In this document: positions 1 to 5,961 of the stretch, one piece after another
Layout of the letters: each line of letters starts with the position of its first letter
How positions within the stretch are numbered: position 1 is the first letter of the stretch
Source: an uncultured Chlamydiae bacterium
GTDB lineage: Bacteria > Chlamydiota > Chlamydiia > Chlamydiales > SM23-39
Length of the DNA stretch: 6,414 nucleotides
Assembly: GCA_903864395.1 (NCBI GenBank)
Contig: CAIPFQ010000129.1
Coordinates: 1-6,414, forward strand
Direction: 5' to 3'
The notes under the pieces: model-generated
What the model was told of the DNA's origin: nothing
Seen by the model: only the letters and a program-made list of their open reading frames with translations
Database searches by the model: none
Position numbers and translations under genes: made by a program

Positions 1-81
1 CAGGCAGGGGTTTTTAACCCCTTCCCGATTTAAATAACGCCCCCGAGAACAAATCTCCCGAGGCATCCAACCCAAAAAAGT

Positions 82-93
82 TGCAAAGTCGAG
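82..93 (+). repeat. 12-bp direct repeat, left copy
   Basis: TGCAAAGTCGAG is repeated exactly at 414-425. The two copies lie 332 nt apart and enclose both palindromes. A 12-bp exact match within about 500 bp is unlikely by chance (roughly 1 percent or less). It could be a target-site duplication left by an insertion, or a remnant of a local duplication of the murF leader. Confidence 0.5.
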
Positions 94-134
94 GTTAAGT
101 CATTCTCTTTATAAGATTTTTCATAGAGAGGAGA

Positions 135-239
135 GGTAACTTCTCAATAAGTCAGGGTAAACTCGTCTTTTTCACAGACTTCTCCGAGAGAGCCAGCGTG
201 ACATTTGAGCATTTTACCCTGACTTATTGAGAAGTTACC
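135..239. repeat. Perfect 27-bp inverted repeat with 51-nt spacer
   Basis: The left arm 135-161 begins GGTAACTTCTCAATAAGTCA and the right arm 213-239 is its exact reverse complement. The spacer is 162-212, giving a 105-bp unit. Matching stops sharply at both the inner and outer edges. No T-run follows on either strand, so it is not an ordinary Rho-independent terminator. The sharp ends and perfect arms suggest a miniature inverted-repeat element, or a strong stem-loop in the murF leader RNA. No clear target duplication sits directly at its ends. Confidence 0.8.
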
Positions 240-247
240 AAATAACT

Positions 248-378
248 GTTGCATTTCCGCTACGCCAGCATCTTTACCTTTGCACCCGGCTGCATCGGCC
301 ATGTGCAGGCACATGGCCTGCTTCGCCGCTAGCGTTACCTGGTGCAAATCTGAAGCGCTGGCTTTGCGGAAACGCAAC
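248..378. repeat. Long imperfect palindrome with perfect 10-bp core
   Basis: The outer arms are GTTGCATTTCCGC (248-260) against GCGGAAACGCAAC (366-378), matching at 12 of 13 positions. They are followed inward by GCCAGC (264-269) against GCTGGC (358-363) and TTTGCACC (279-286) against GGTGCAAA (341-348). The centre is a perfect GGCCATGTGC / GCACATGGCC stem (297-306 / 309-318) with a 2-nt loop. The right arm is about 11 nt longer than the left, so the pairing has bulges. The structure would form a long hairpin or cruciform. It could be a second repeat element next to the one at 135-239, or a fold in the leader RNA. Confidence 0.65.
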
Positions 379-413
379 ATTTATTTGCTTACGAGCCCTT
401 ATTCAGAGGCTTA

Positions 414-425
414 TGCAAAGTCGAG
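414..425 (+). repeat. 12-bp direct repeat, right copy
   Basis: This is an exact copy of TGCAAAGTCGAG at 82-93. It lies just before murF. Part of it (AGTCGAG, 419-425) also pairs with CTCGACT at 455-461, so a small 7-bp stem could form just ahead of the chosen murF start codon at 470. Confidence 0.5.
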
Positions 426-469
426 TTGAAGATATTTTCAAAGATCGGTATGATCTCGACTGCAAAATT

Positions 470-1774
470 ATGCTAAAAACACTCGCTCAAATCGCTTTTT
501 CTTTGGGTCTTCGCAATCAACCTTCGACTCCGATGGCTCATTTCCAAATCGATAGCCGTAAGATTTTGCCAGGAGATCTCTTTTTTGCCCTTAAGGGCGC
601 GCGCGTCGATGGCCATTTTTTCTTAGAAGAGGCGCGAAAAAAAGGAGCCATTGCCGCAGTTGTAGAAAAAGAGTACACAGGGCTCGATTTTGGGATGACT
701 TTGCTGCCCGTCGAAAATGTAGAAAAATCTCTTCAAGCCCTTGCCCGCGAAAAACTTTTGGAAAGTTCAGCGCGCGTGATCGGCATTACCGGATCTGTCG
801 GTAAAACGACCACGAAAGATTTTTTGGCAGAAATCCTTCAAGCCAAATACTGGGTAGGAAAAACACCAGGCAATGAAAACACCCAACTGAGCCTCCCCTT
901 AGTCATTTTAAATTCTTCTGGGGATGAAGAGGTCTTTGTCTTAGAAATGGGCATGGAGCAGCCTGGAGATATTTTTCGCCTCATTGAGATCGCGCCCCCA
1001 GAGATGGCTGTAGTCACCCAAGTCGCGCTCGCTCACGCATCTTACTTCCCTGGAGGGCTCGAAGAGATCGCTCGGAATAAAGCTGAGATTTTTCTCAGTC
1101 CAAAGCTAAAAACCGCCCTCTATTGCCATGAGCTGAATTGCTTTCTTTCTTATCCGCCTCGAGACAAGGCTTTGACATTTTCTTTGGATAATAAGGCGGC
1201 AGATTATTTTATGGAGGATGGAAAAGTTTTTGAAAAAGGACTTTTTGGCTTTGCTTTCCAGCTTCCCTTTTCTGAGAGACAATGGCTTCACAATTTTTTA
1301 GCTGCGGCAAGCCTTGCGAGGCAGATGGATTTAGAGTGGGAAGCCATAGCTTCGCGCATTCCTTTTTTAAAAATCGCTCCCATGCGCTTTGAGCGTTTCG
1401 AAAACAAGGGCACTTTGTTTATTAACGATGCTTATAACGCCAATCCAGAGTCCATGCGAGTGGCTTTTCTGAGCCTGCCATCGCCTAGTCCAGGAGGAAG
1501 GAGGATCGGAGTTCTTGGCGCTATGACCCCTTTAGGTGTTTTTTCTATAGCCGCGCATCAAGAGGTGGGCTTGCTCGCGAAAAACTATTTTGATATTCTT
1601 TTAGTCGTAGGTCTTGAAGCCATGCCGCTCGCTCAATGTTTCCCTCACGCAGAGTTTTTTAAAAACGCCTTAGAGGCAGGCGTGCGTCTTCGGGAGATTG
1701 TCAGTGCTGGCGATGTTGTTTTGGTGAAAGGATCTCGCAGTATGAGGATGGAAGATGCTTTTATGGCTCTGTGA
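470..1774 (+). CDS. murF: UDP-N-acetylmuramoyl-tripeptide--D-alanyl-D-alanine ligase (MurF)
   Basis: This cytoplasmic, ATP-dependent ligase adds the dipeptide D-Ala-D-Ala to UDP-MurNAc-tripeptide, the last soluble step of peptidoglycan precursor synthesis. The 434-residue product is close to the family's usual 450. In order it has the N-terminal motif IDSR..PGDLFFALKG (27-43), the P-loop GITGSVGKTTTKD (105-117), the central-domain stretch IARNKAEIF (200-208), the C-terminal-domain motif DAYNANPESMR (320-330), and VLVKGSRSMRME (417-428). These mark MurF rather than MurE, which would carry a DNPR motif. The ATG at 470 is chosen because MLKTLAQIAFSLGL matches a normal MurF N-terminus. It has no clear ribosome binding site. 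The in-frame ATG at 413, with AGAGG at 405-409 only 3 nt away, would add 19 residues and remains possible. One oddity is GAMTPLG at 350-356, where most relatives have GDMLELG or similar. The last 20 nt overlap mraY. Confidence 0.95.
   Translation: MLKTLAQIAFSLGLRNQPSTPMAHFQIDSRKILPGDLFFALKGARVDGHFFLEEARKKGAIAAVVEKEYTGLDFGMTLLPVENVEKSLQALAREKLLESSARVIGITGSVGKTTTKDFLAEILQAKYWVGKTPGNENTQLSLPLVILNSSGDEEVFVLEMGMEQPGDIFRLIEIAPPEMAVVTQVALAHASYFPGGLEEIARNKAEIFLSPKLKTALYCHELNCFLSYPPRDKALTFSLDNKAADYFMEDGKVFEKGLFGFAFQLPFSERQWLHNFLAAASLARQMDLEWEAIASRIPFLKIAPMRFERFENKGTLFINDAYNANPESMRVAFLSLPSPSPGGRRIGVLGAMTPLGVFSIAAHQEVGLLAKNYFDILLVVGLEAMPLAQCFPHAEFFKNALEAGVRLREIVSAGDVVLVKGSRSMRMEDAFMAL
1744..1748 (+). 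promoter_or_regulatory. Ribosome binding site of mraY
   Basis: GAGGA lies 6 nt before the ATG at 1755 and inside the end of murF. It supports the overlapping start and suggests translational coupling with murF. Confidence 0.7.
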
Positions 1775-2981
1775 TTGGTTTAAAAACTCCCTTCATTGGA
1801 AAATTCCCGCTGCCTTTACCTATTTTTCAACGCGGATGATTTTGGCCGCGCTTACCTCTTTGCTGTTTACGATTTTTTTAGGCCCTCGATTCATTAAAAA
1901 ACTCTACGAGATGAAGATCGGTCAGTCGATTCGAGGCCTTGAAGAGTGCCCTCTTTTAGCAGAGCTTCATGGGGAAAAAAAAGATACGCCTACAATGGGA
2001 GGCATTTTAATTCTCTCCGCGATGATTTTTTCTTTATTGCTATGGATGGATTGGCAAAGCGCGTTTACAATTCTTTTGCTTCTTACAACAGGTGTGTTAG
2101 GCACTTTAGGCGCTCGCGATGATTTTTTAAAACTTCGTTACAAAAATAGCAAAGGGCTCTCTAGTAGAAAAAAACTGCTCTGTCAGGTTCTGTTTTCCAG
2201 TGGCCTAGCTCTTTATCTTCTTTGTCCTAGCCTCACACAGTCTCTTTCAGGAAGCCATTTTTTTCGCTCTCCAAGCGCGAAAGAAGTGATTACTGTGCAG
2301 ACAGAGAAAGGAAAAATCGCTGTTTCTCAATCGCTCACAACAGAAGAATTGATAGAGCGCGTCTATTGCCCTTTTTTTAAAAATCCTATTTTCTTGCTCG
2401 ATGGATGGTTGAGGATTTTTTCCTTTCTGTTGATTATTTTTGTTATCACGGGGGCCTCGAACGCGGTTAATCTTACAGATGGACTCGATGGCCTGGCCGC
2501 AGGGTGTTTGATTTTGAGCGCGTTTGTTTTATCCATTTTTGCGTTCTTTTCAAACCACCTAGAGATGGCTCATTATCTCAATATTTTGTACATTGAGGGG
2601 AGCGGAGAAATCGCCGTTTATCTTTTCGCCCTCGCGGGTGCCTCTCTCGGATTTCTGTGGTATAACGGGTATCCAGCGCAAGTGTTTATGGGAGATACGG
2701 GATCACTCGCTTTAGGAGGCGTTTTGGGGGTGTCTGCAATTGTTCTGCGCAGAGAACTCATTTTGGCTCTGGCAGGGATTGTGTTTGTGGCTGAAGCTCT
2801 TTCTGTCATTTTACAAGTTCTCAGTTATCGCTATCGCAATAAGAAAAGAATTTTTCTCATCGCCCCTTTACATCACCATTTTGAATACAAGGGATGGCCA
2901 GAAACAAAGGTGGTGATTCGCTTTTGGATCGTTGGTCTTTTATTCGCGATCATTGCGATCGCTTCCTTGAAATTTCAATAA
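1755..2981 (+). CDS. mraY: Phospho-N-acetylmuramoyl-pentapeptide-transferase (MraY), enlarged
   Basis: MraY is an integral membrane enzyme that transfers phospho-MurNAc-pentapeptide from UDP to undecaprenyl phosphate, making lipid I. The N-terminus MLLWL and the following ILAALTSLL match the family start and fix the ATG at 1755. Visible motifs are KKDTPTMGG (75-83), the Asp pair in GARDDFLK (D122, D123), NAVNLTDGLDGLA (236-248), FMGDTGSL with D314 (311-318), and the PLHHHFE triad (H373-H375). These include the magnesium-binding and catalytic residues known for the family. At 408 residues it is longer than the E. coli enzyme (360). The extra length lies mainly at about 158-212, a polar segment between membrane helices ending in PFFKN. 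Asp77 replaces the usual Gly of KKxGTPTMGG, and Ala120 replaces the usual Phe of GFxDD. It overlaps murF by 20 nt and precedes murD by 11 nt. Confidence 0.96.
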   Translation: MLLWLCDWFKNSLHWKIPAAFTYFSTRMILAALTSLLFTIFLGPRFIKKLYEMKIGQSIRGLEECPLLAELHGEKKDTPTMGGILILSAMIFSLLLWMDWQSAFTILLLLTTGVLGTLGARDDFLKLRYKNSKGLSSRKKLLCQVLFSSGLALYLLCPSLTQSLSGSHFFRSPSAKEVITVQTEKGKIAVSQSLTTEELIERVYCPFFKNPIFLLDGWLRIFSFLLIIFVITGASNAVNLTDGLDGLAAGCLILSAFVLSIFAFFSNHLEMAHYLNILYIEGSGEIAVYLFALAGASLGFLWYNGYPAQVFMGDTGSLALGGVLGVSAIVLRRELILALAGIVFVAEALSVILQVLSYRYRNKKRIFLIAPLHHHFEYKGWPETKVVIRFWIVGLLFAIIAIASLKFQ

Positions 2982-2984
2982 AGG
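2980..2984 (+). promoter_or_regulatory. Ribosome binding site of murD
   Basis: AAAGG overlaps the mraY stop codon and lies 8 nt before the ATG at 2993. It favours that start over upstream in-frame codons such as the ATG at 2894, which would lie inside mraY. Confidence 0.6.
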
Positions 2985-2992
2985 TTCAAAGG

Positions 2993-4258
2993 ATGCAAAA
3001 AAAAGCACTCGTTCTTGGCTGGGGCTTGAGTGGAAAAGCCGCAGCGCCATTGCTCGTGCGTCGTGGATTTTCTGTCGTCGTCGCTGATCGCAAGCGCGCT
3101 TTATTGCAAGGGTGCGAGTTTCCTTTTTTTGCAGATGATTGCAATTTTCCGTTGAAAGACGTTTCTCTTTGCGTGATCTCTCCAGGCATAGTGCCCTCTC
3201 ATCCGCTGCTTCAAAAAGTCAAAAGCCTCGGCATCGAGGTTGTGTCGGAAATCGCGCTTGCGCTCGAGGAGCTATCGGGGCAAAAAATGCTCGCAGTGAC
3301 AGGCAGCAATGGTAAAACAACGACTGTTCTTTTAGCTGAACATATTTTGCGAAGCGCAGGAAAAAAAGCAAAGGCCCTTGGCAATGTTGGCTGTCCTTTG
3401 AGCACGTATGCGCTGCACCCCGATCCAGAAGAAATCCTTATGGTTGAACTCAGCTCTTTTCAGCTGGAAAGTTTGCCAATTCATCCCTATTTTGAAGCCG
3501 CCATGATCTTAAACATTACTCCAAACCATCTGAATCGCCACGCCTCCATGGAAGAATATGCAGGCGCGAAATTGCGCTTGGGCTCTTGTCTTAAAAAAGA
3601 TGGCCAAGTATTTGTCTCTCAAAAAGTGCAAAAAGAGTATTTGCCTCAGGGAACTATTTTTGATTTTGAGGCGCCGCAAAAAACAGATCCCTGTCTCGGG
3701 CAGGCGGAATGGCAAAATAAAGTTGCGGCGAAAACTCTTTGTCACTATCTTGGTGTGTCTGATGAAGAGTGTTCAAACGCTTTTTTTTCTTTTCGAAAAC
3801 CGCCTCATCGCATCGAATGGGTGGATGAAATTGATGCTGTTGTTTATTATAACGATAGTAAGGCGTCAAGCGTTGAGGCAACTATGCATGCGGTGCGGCT
3901 TTTTGAAAGATCGCTTCTCCTCATTGCAGGGGGTGTTGACAAAGGCGCCTCTTACAGGCCTTGGATCGAGTGTTTTCGAGGCAAGGTAAAAAAAATCGCT
4001 CTTTATGGCGAAGCGGCATTGAAGATCGCGCAAGAGTTGCAGGGTCATTTTTCTTTGAGCATTTTTCAAACGCTGCAAGAAGCTTTTCAAGACTGCGCCA
4101 AAGAGTCTGTAAAGGGAGACGTTGTTCTTCTTTCGCCTGGCTGTTCTAGTTACGATCAGTTTACTGGCTTCGAGGCGCGGGGCGATGCGTTTAAACATAT
4201 GGTACGAGGAATCAGCCATGGATCGAAAAAAAACCATCATCGCAGCGGCGATGATTAA
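2993..4258 (+). CDS. murD: UDP-N-acetylmuramoylalanine--D-glutamate ligase (MurD)
   Basis: This cytoplasmic ATP-dependent ligase adds D-glutamate to UDP-MurNAc-L-Ala. The 421-residue product has the N-terminal nucleotide-sugar fold with GWGLSGKAAAPLL (9-21), the P-loop AVTGSNGKTTT (101-111), ELSSFQLE (152-159), LNITPNHLNRH (173-183), YNDSKASSVEAT (286-297), IAGGVDKGASY (311-321), and the C-terminal LSPGCSSYDQFTGFEARGD (380-398). The whole three-domain enzyme is therefore present. The start at 2993 places the first beta-strand (KKALVLGWG) at the terminus, as is usual. Most relatives read PDHLDRH where this protein has PNHLNRH, so two Asp are replaced by Asn. The last 14 residues (408-421) are rich in His, Lys and Asp and are encoded where the gene overlaps nlpD by 41 nt. 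They are probably a non-conserved tail produced by the overlap. Confidence 0.96.
   Translation: MQKKALVLGWGLSGKAAAPLLVRRGFSVVVADRKRALLQGCEFPFFADDCNFPLKDVSLCVISPGIVPSHPLLQKVKSLGIEVVSEIALALEELSGQKMLAVTGSNGKTTTVLLAEHILRSAGKKAKALGNVGCPLSTYALHPDPEEILMVELSSFQLESLPIHPYFEAAMILNITPNHLNRHASMEEYAGAKLRLGSCLKKDGQVFVSQKVQKEYLPQGTIFDFEAPQKTDPCLGQAEWQNKVAAKTLCHYLGVSDEECSNAFFSFRKPPHRIEWVDEIDAVVYYNDSKASSVEATMHAVRLFERSLLLIAGGVDKGASYRPWIECFRGKVKKIALYGEAALKIAQELQGHFSLSIFQTLQEAFQDCAKESVKGDVVLLSPGCSSYDQFTGFEARGDAFKHMVRGISHGSKKNHHRSGDD
4206..4210 (+). promoter_or_regulatory. Ribosome binding site of nlpD
   Basis: GAGGA lies 7 nt before the ATG at 4218 and inside the murD reading frame. It decides the nlpD start and rules out the in-frame ATG at 4122, which would extend the protein well into murD. 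Confidence 0.75.
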
Positions 4259-4841
4259 TGCTGGGCTTCTCACGGTGTTATTCACCTTGGCGATGACCAC
4301 AGAAGAAGAATTGCCCTCCGCCGCATCTTTTGCGACGCTAACGCCACAGCTTCCGCAGTATATGCCGTCAGAGAGTTTGAAGTATACGGAGGTTAGCCTC
4401 CCCCAAAAAGAGGTGCCCCCCGCTTCCTCTTTTTTGCTGCCTCCTGCTATTGAAGGGGTGCCTGCGGCAAAAATGCCAGAACCTATTCAATCGCAAAACA
4501 TTTCTGATATTGTTGTTCAAAAAGGGGATAGCCTTGAAAAAATCGCGAAAAAACATGGGACAAGCGTTGATGCAATTCTAAAGTTCAACCAACTTGCGAC
4601 GACGTTTTTAAAAGTCGGCCAGCACCTAAAACTGCCGTTGAACAGCAAGATAGAGGCTTTTCAAGAGGTTTTAGAGACTTCATCGCAAGGGGCTCAATAT
4701 TACACGATGAAAGTTGGCGACAATCCTTGGTCGATTGCGATGAAGCATCATATGAAAGTGAACGAGCTTTTGAAGCTCAATGGACTGAACGAGAAAACAG
4801 CGCGTAAACTCAAGCCAGGAGATCGGCTGCGGATTCAGTAA
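4218..4841 (+). CDS. nlpD: Membrane-anchored double-LysM septal protein (NlpD-like)
   Basis: The 207-residue protein has a short basic start (MDRKK), one hydrophobic segment (about 6-26) acting as signal or anchor, a Pro- and Ser-rich linker (about 33-92), and two LysM peptidoglycan-binding domains. LysM 1 spans about 97-140 (VVQKGDSLEKIAKKHGTSVD through VGQHLKLP), and LysM 2 about 161-206 (YTMKVGDNPWSIAMKHH through KPGDRLRIQ). The protein ends directly after LysM 2, so no M23/LytM peptidase-like domain is present. There is no cysteine anywhere and hence no lipobox, unlike the lipoprotein NlpD of E. coli. It lies between murD and ftsW, the place of nlpD in chlamydiae, where the characterised protein binds septal peptidoglycan. 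I infer the same role here: exported, bound to new septal wall, and perhaps aiding an amidase. The gene begins inside murD (41-nt overlap) and ends 13 nt before ftsW. The symbol rests on synteny and domains. Confidence 0.88.
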   Translation: MDRKKTIIAAAMINAGLLTVLFTLAMTTEEELPSAASFATLTPQLPQYMPSESLKYTEVSLPQKEVPPASSFLLPPAIEGVPAAKMPEPIQSQNISDIVVQKGDSLEKIAKKHGTSVDAILKFNQLATTFLKVGQHLKLPLNSKIEAFQEVLETSSQGAQYYTMKVGDNPWSIAMKHHMKVNELLKLNGLNEKTARKLKPGDRLRIQ

Positions 4842-4843
4842 CC

Positions 4844-4847
4844 GAGG
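4844..4847 (+). promoter_or_regulatory. Ribosome binding site of ftsW
   Basis: GAGG sits in the 13-nt gap after nlpD, 7 nt before the ATG at 4855, and supports that start. Confidence 0.65.
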
Positions 4848-4854
4848 TCATATT

Positions 4855-5961
4855 ATGGTTTTGACATTGTCTTTCATCGTGCCTGTGGCGATTCTTTTTT
4901 GCTTCGGGCTTTTGATGATTTTTAATACCAGCTCTGCGCAAATCCTCGATCGCTCGCTCGATGTGAGTACCCACACGATGTTTCTTAAACAAGCTCTTTA
5001 TGGTATTTTTGGCATTGGCTCTGGCTTAGCTGTCTATCGCACAGGATATCAAAACTCTCTTCGATACAGTTTCTTCGCTCTTTGCGTAGGCACTTTTTTT
5101 CTCGCCCTTGTTTTTGTCCCAGGGATCGGTCAAACTATCAATGGAGCGAAAAGATGGGTTCAAATCGGCTCTCTTGCGTTTCAGCCCTCCGAGTGTATAA
5201 AAATTCTCCTTCCTCTAGCCTATATCCGTTGGACTCTTTCTCAAAAAGAAATTTCCTTTCGCGCTTTTTTGAAAATCGGATCTTTTTTATCCATTCCTAT
5301 CGCTTTGATTGTCCTGGAGCCAGATAACGGCGCCGTCGCGATTCTCTTGGCTGTTTTTCTCATCCTTTTTCTACTGACGAGAGTCCCTTTTCATTTTTGG
5401 ATTCTGCCTCTTTCTGTGCTGATCGTCAGCTGCGCTTTCGCCGCCTTTCATATGCCGCACGTTCACGATCGCATTCGCGTGTACCTTCATCCTGAGCTCG
5501 ATTTAAAAGGAAAAGGGCATCAGCCTCACCAAGCAAAAATCGCTGCGGGATCAGGAGGTCTTTTGGGACGCGGCATTGGGGAGAGCTTGCAAAAACTAAG
5601 CTATTTGCCTGAGGCGAGAAACGATTATATCGCAGCCATCTTTGCTGAAGAGGCGGGTTTTGTTGGAATTCTTATCTTGATTGCCCTTTATATGACAGTC
5701 ACTCTCGCTGGATTCAGTATTGCTATGCGAGCCCCTGACCTTGGTGGCTTTTATCTTGCTGCGACACTGACCTTTCTCATTTCTATCCAAGCTTTTTTGA
5801 ATTTGGGCGTGGTTTCTGGGCTTTTGCCGAGCAAGGGAATGACGCTTCCTTTTTTTTCTCAAGGGGGCACTTCCCTCATTGTCAATTTTATCGCTCTTTT
5901 CTTAGTTTTAGATATTGGAAGAAAATCAACCTGTGGATCCTCATATAGAACCCTCTTGTAA
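4855..5961 (+). CDS. ftsW: Septal peptidoglycan glycosyltransferase FtsW (SEDS family)
   Basis: FtsW polymerises lipid II into glycan strands at the division site, normally with a class B penicillin-binding protein. The 368-residue product is almost entirely hydrophobic helices, about ten by eye, with one longer polar loop at about 200-262. Family motifs are NGAKRWVQIG with FQPSE (96-113), EPDNGAVAIL (155-164), LPEARNDYIAAIFAEEAGF (251-269), and NLGVVSGLLPSKGMTLPFFS (316-335) followed by QGGTSLIVNF. Asp257 of NDY corresponds to the essential Asp of TDF in E. coli FtsW and RodA. Sequence alone does not separate FtsW from RodA firmly; the position before murG in a dcw cluster favours FtsW. The ATG at 4855 is well placed after GAGG. 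The 3' end probably overlaps murG. The protein is slightly shorter than many homologues, mainly because it has little N-terminal cytoplasmic tail. Confidence 0.95.
   Translation: MVLTLSFIVPVAILFCFGLLMIFNTSSAQILDRSLDVSTHTMFLKQALYGIFGIGSGLAVYRTGYQNSLRYSFFALCVGTFFLALVFVPGIGQTINGAKRWVQIGSLAFQPSECIKILLPLAYIRWTLSQKEISFRAFLKIGSFLSIPIALIVLEPDNGAVAILLAVFLILFLLTRVPFHFWILPLSVLIVSCAFAAFHMPHVHDRIRVYLHPELDLKGKGHQPHQAKIAAGSGGLLGRGIGESLQKLSYLPEARNDYIAAIFAEEAGFVGILILIALYMTVTLAGFSIAMRAPDLGGFYLAATLTFLISIQAFLNLGVVSGLLPSKGMTLPFFSQGGTSLIVNFIALFLVLDIGRKSTCGSSYRTLL

Larger units (their letters stand above)
1..469. other. Upstream region without a supported gene, rich in palindromes
   Basis: No open frame here resembles a protein family I recognise. 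The stretch holds a small hairpin at 6-22 (GGGGTT / AACCCC, 3-nt loop), a 12-bp direct repeat at 82-93 and 414-425, a perfect 27-bp inverted repeat at 135-161 and 213-239, and a long imperfect palindrome at 248-378. The murF reading frame stays open back to a TTG at 227, but the residues encoded before about 413 are rich in Cys, Arg and Trp, lie across the palindromes and do not look like MurF. A frame of 78 codons on the minus strand (380 down to 144) is equally open and ends inside the inverted repeat. I read it as a by-product of the repeats. No convincing promoter was found; the best -10-like hexamer is TATAAG at 110-115, with no partner at normal spacing. Confidence 0.6.

Noticed and set aside
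6..22. Small hairpin as a terminator of an upstream gene
   Set aside because: Seven-base-pair stem with a 3-nt loop but no T-run after it on either strand.
110..115. Promoter with -10 hexamer TATAAG
   Set aside because: No acceptable -35 element at 16-18 nt spacing; the nearest, TTGCAA at 81-86, is 23 nt away.
248..378. Integron attC-type recombination site
   Set aside because: The ends start with GTT and finish with AAC, but the core triplets do not fit the GTTRRRY / RYYYAAC pattern and no integrase or cassette is present.
419..461. tRNA or riboswitch in the murF leader, suggested by the AGTCGAG / CTCGACT stem
   Set aside because: Only one 7-bp stem is present, without cloverleaf arms or any known riboswitch core.
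227..469. N-terminal extension of MurF from the TTG at 227 (81 extra residues)
   Set aside because: The extension lies across the inverted repeats, is rich in Cys, Trp and Arg, does not resemble MurF, and a normal MurF N-terminus begins at 470.
2894..2992. Earlier murD start at the ATG at 2894
   Set aside because: It would overlap mraY by 88 nt and add 33 residues before the first beta-strand; the ATG at 2993 has a well-placed AAAGG.
3558..3989. 143-codon open frame in the third frame over murD
   Set aside because: It lies wholly within the well-conserved murD gene, has no recognisable domain and is a shadow of it.
3866..4300. 144-codon minus-strand open frame opposite murD and nlpD
   Set aside because: It is antisense to conserved coding sequence, has no family features, and its composition reflects the complementary strand.
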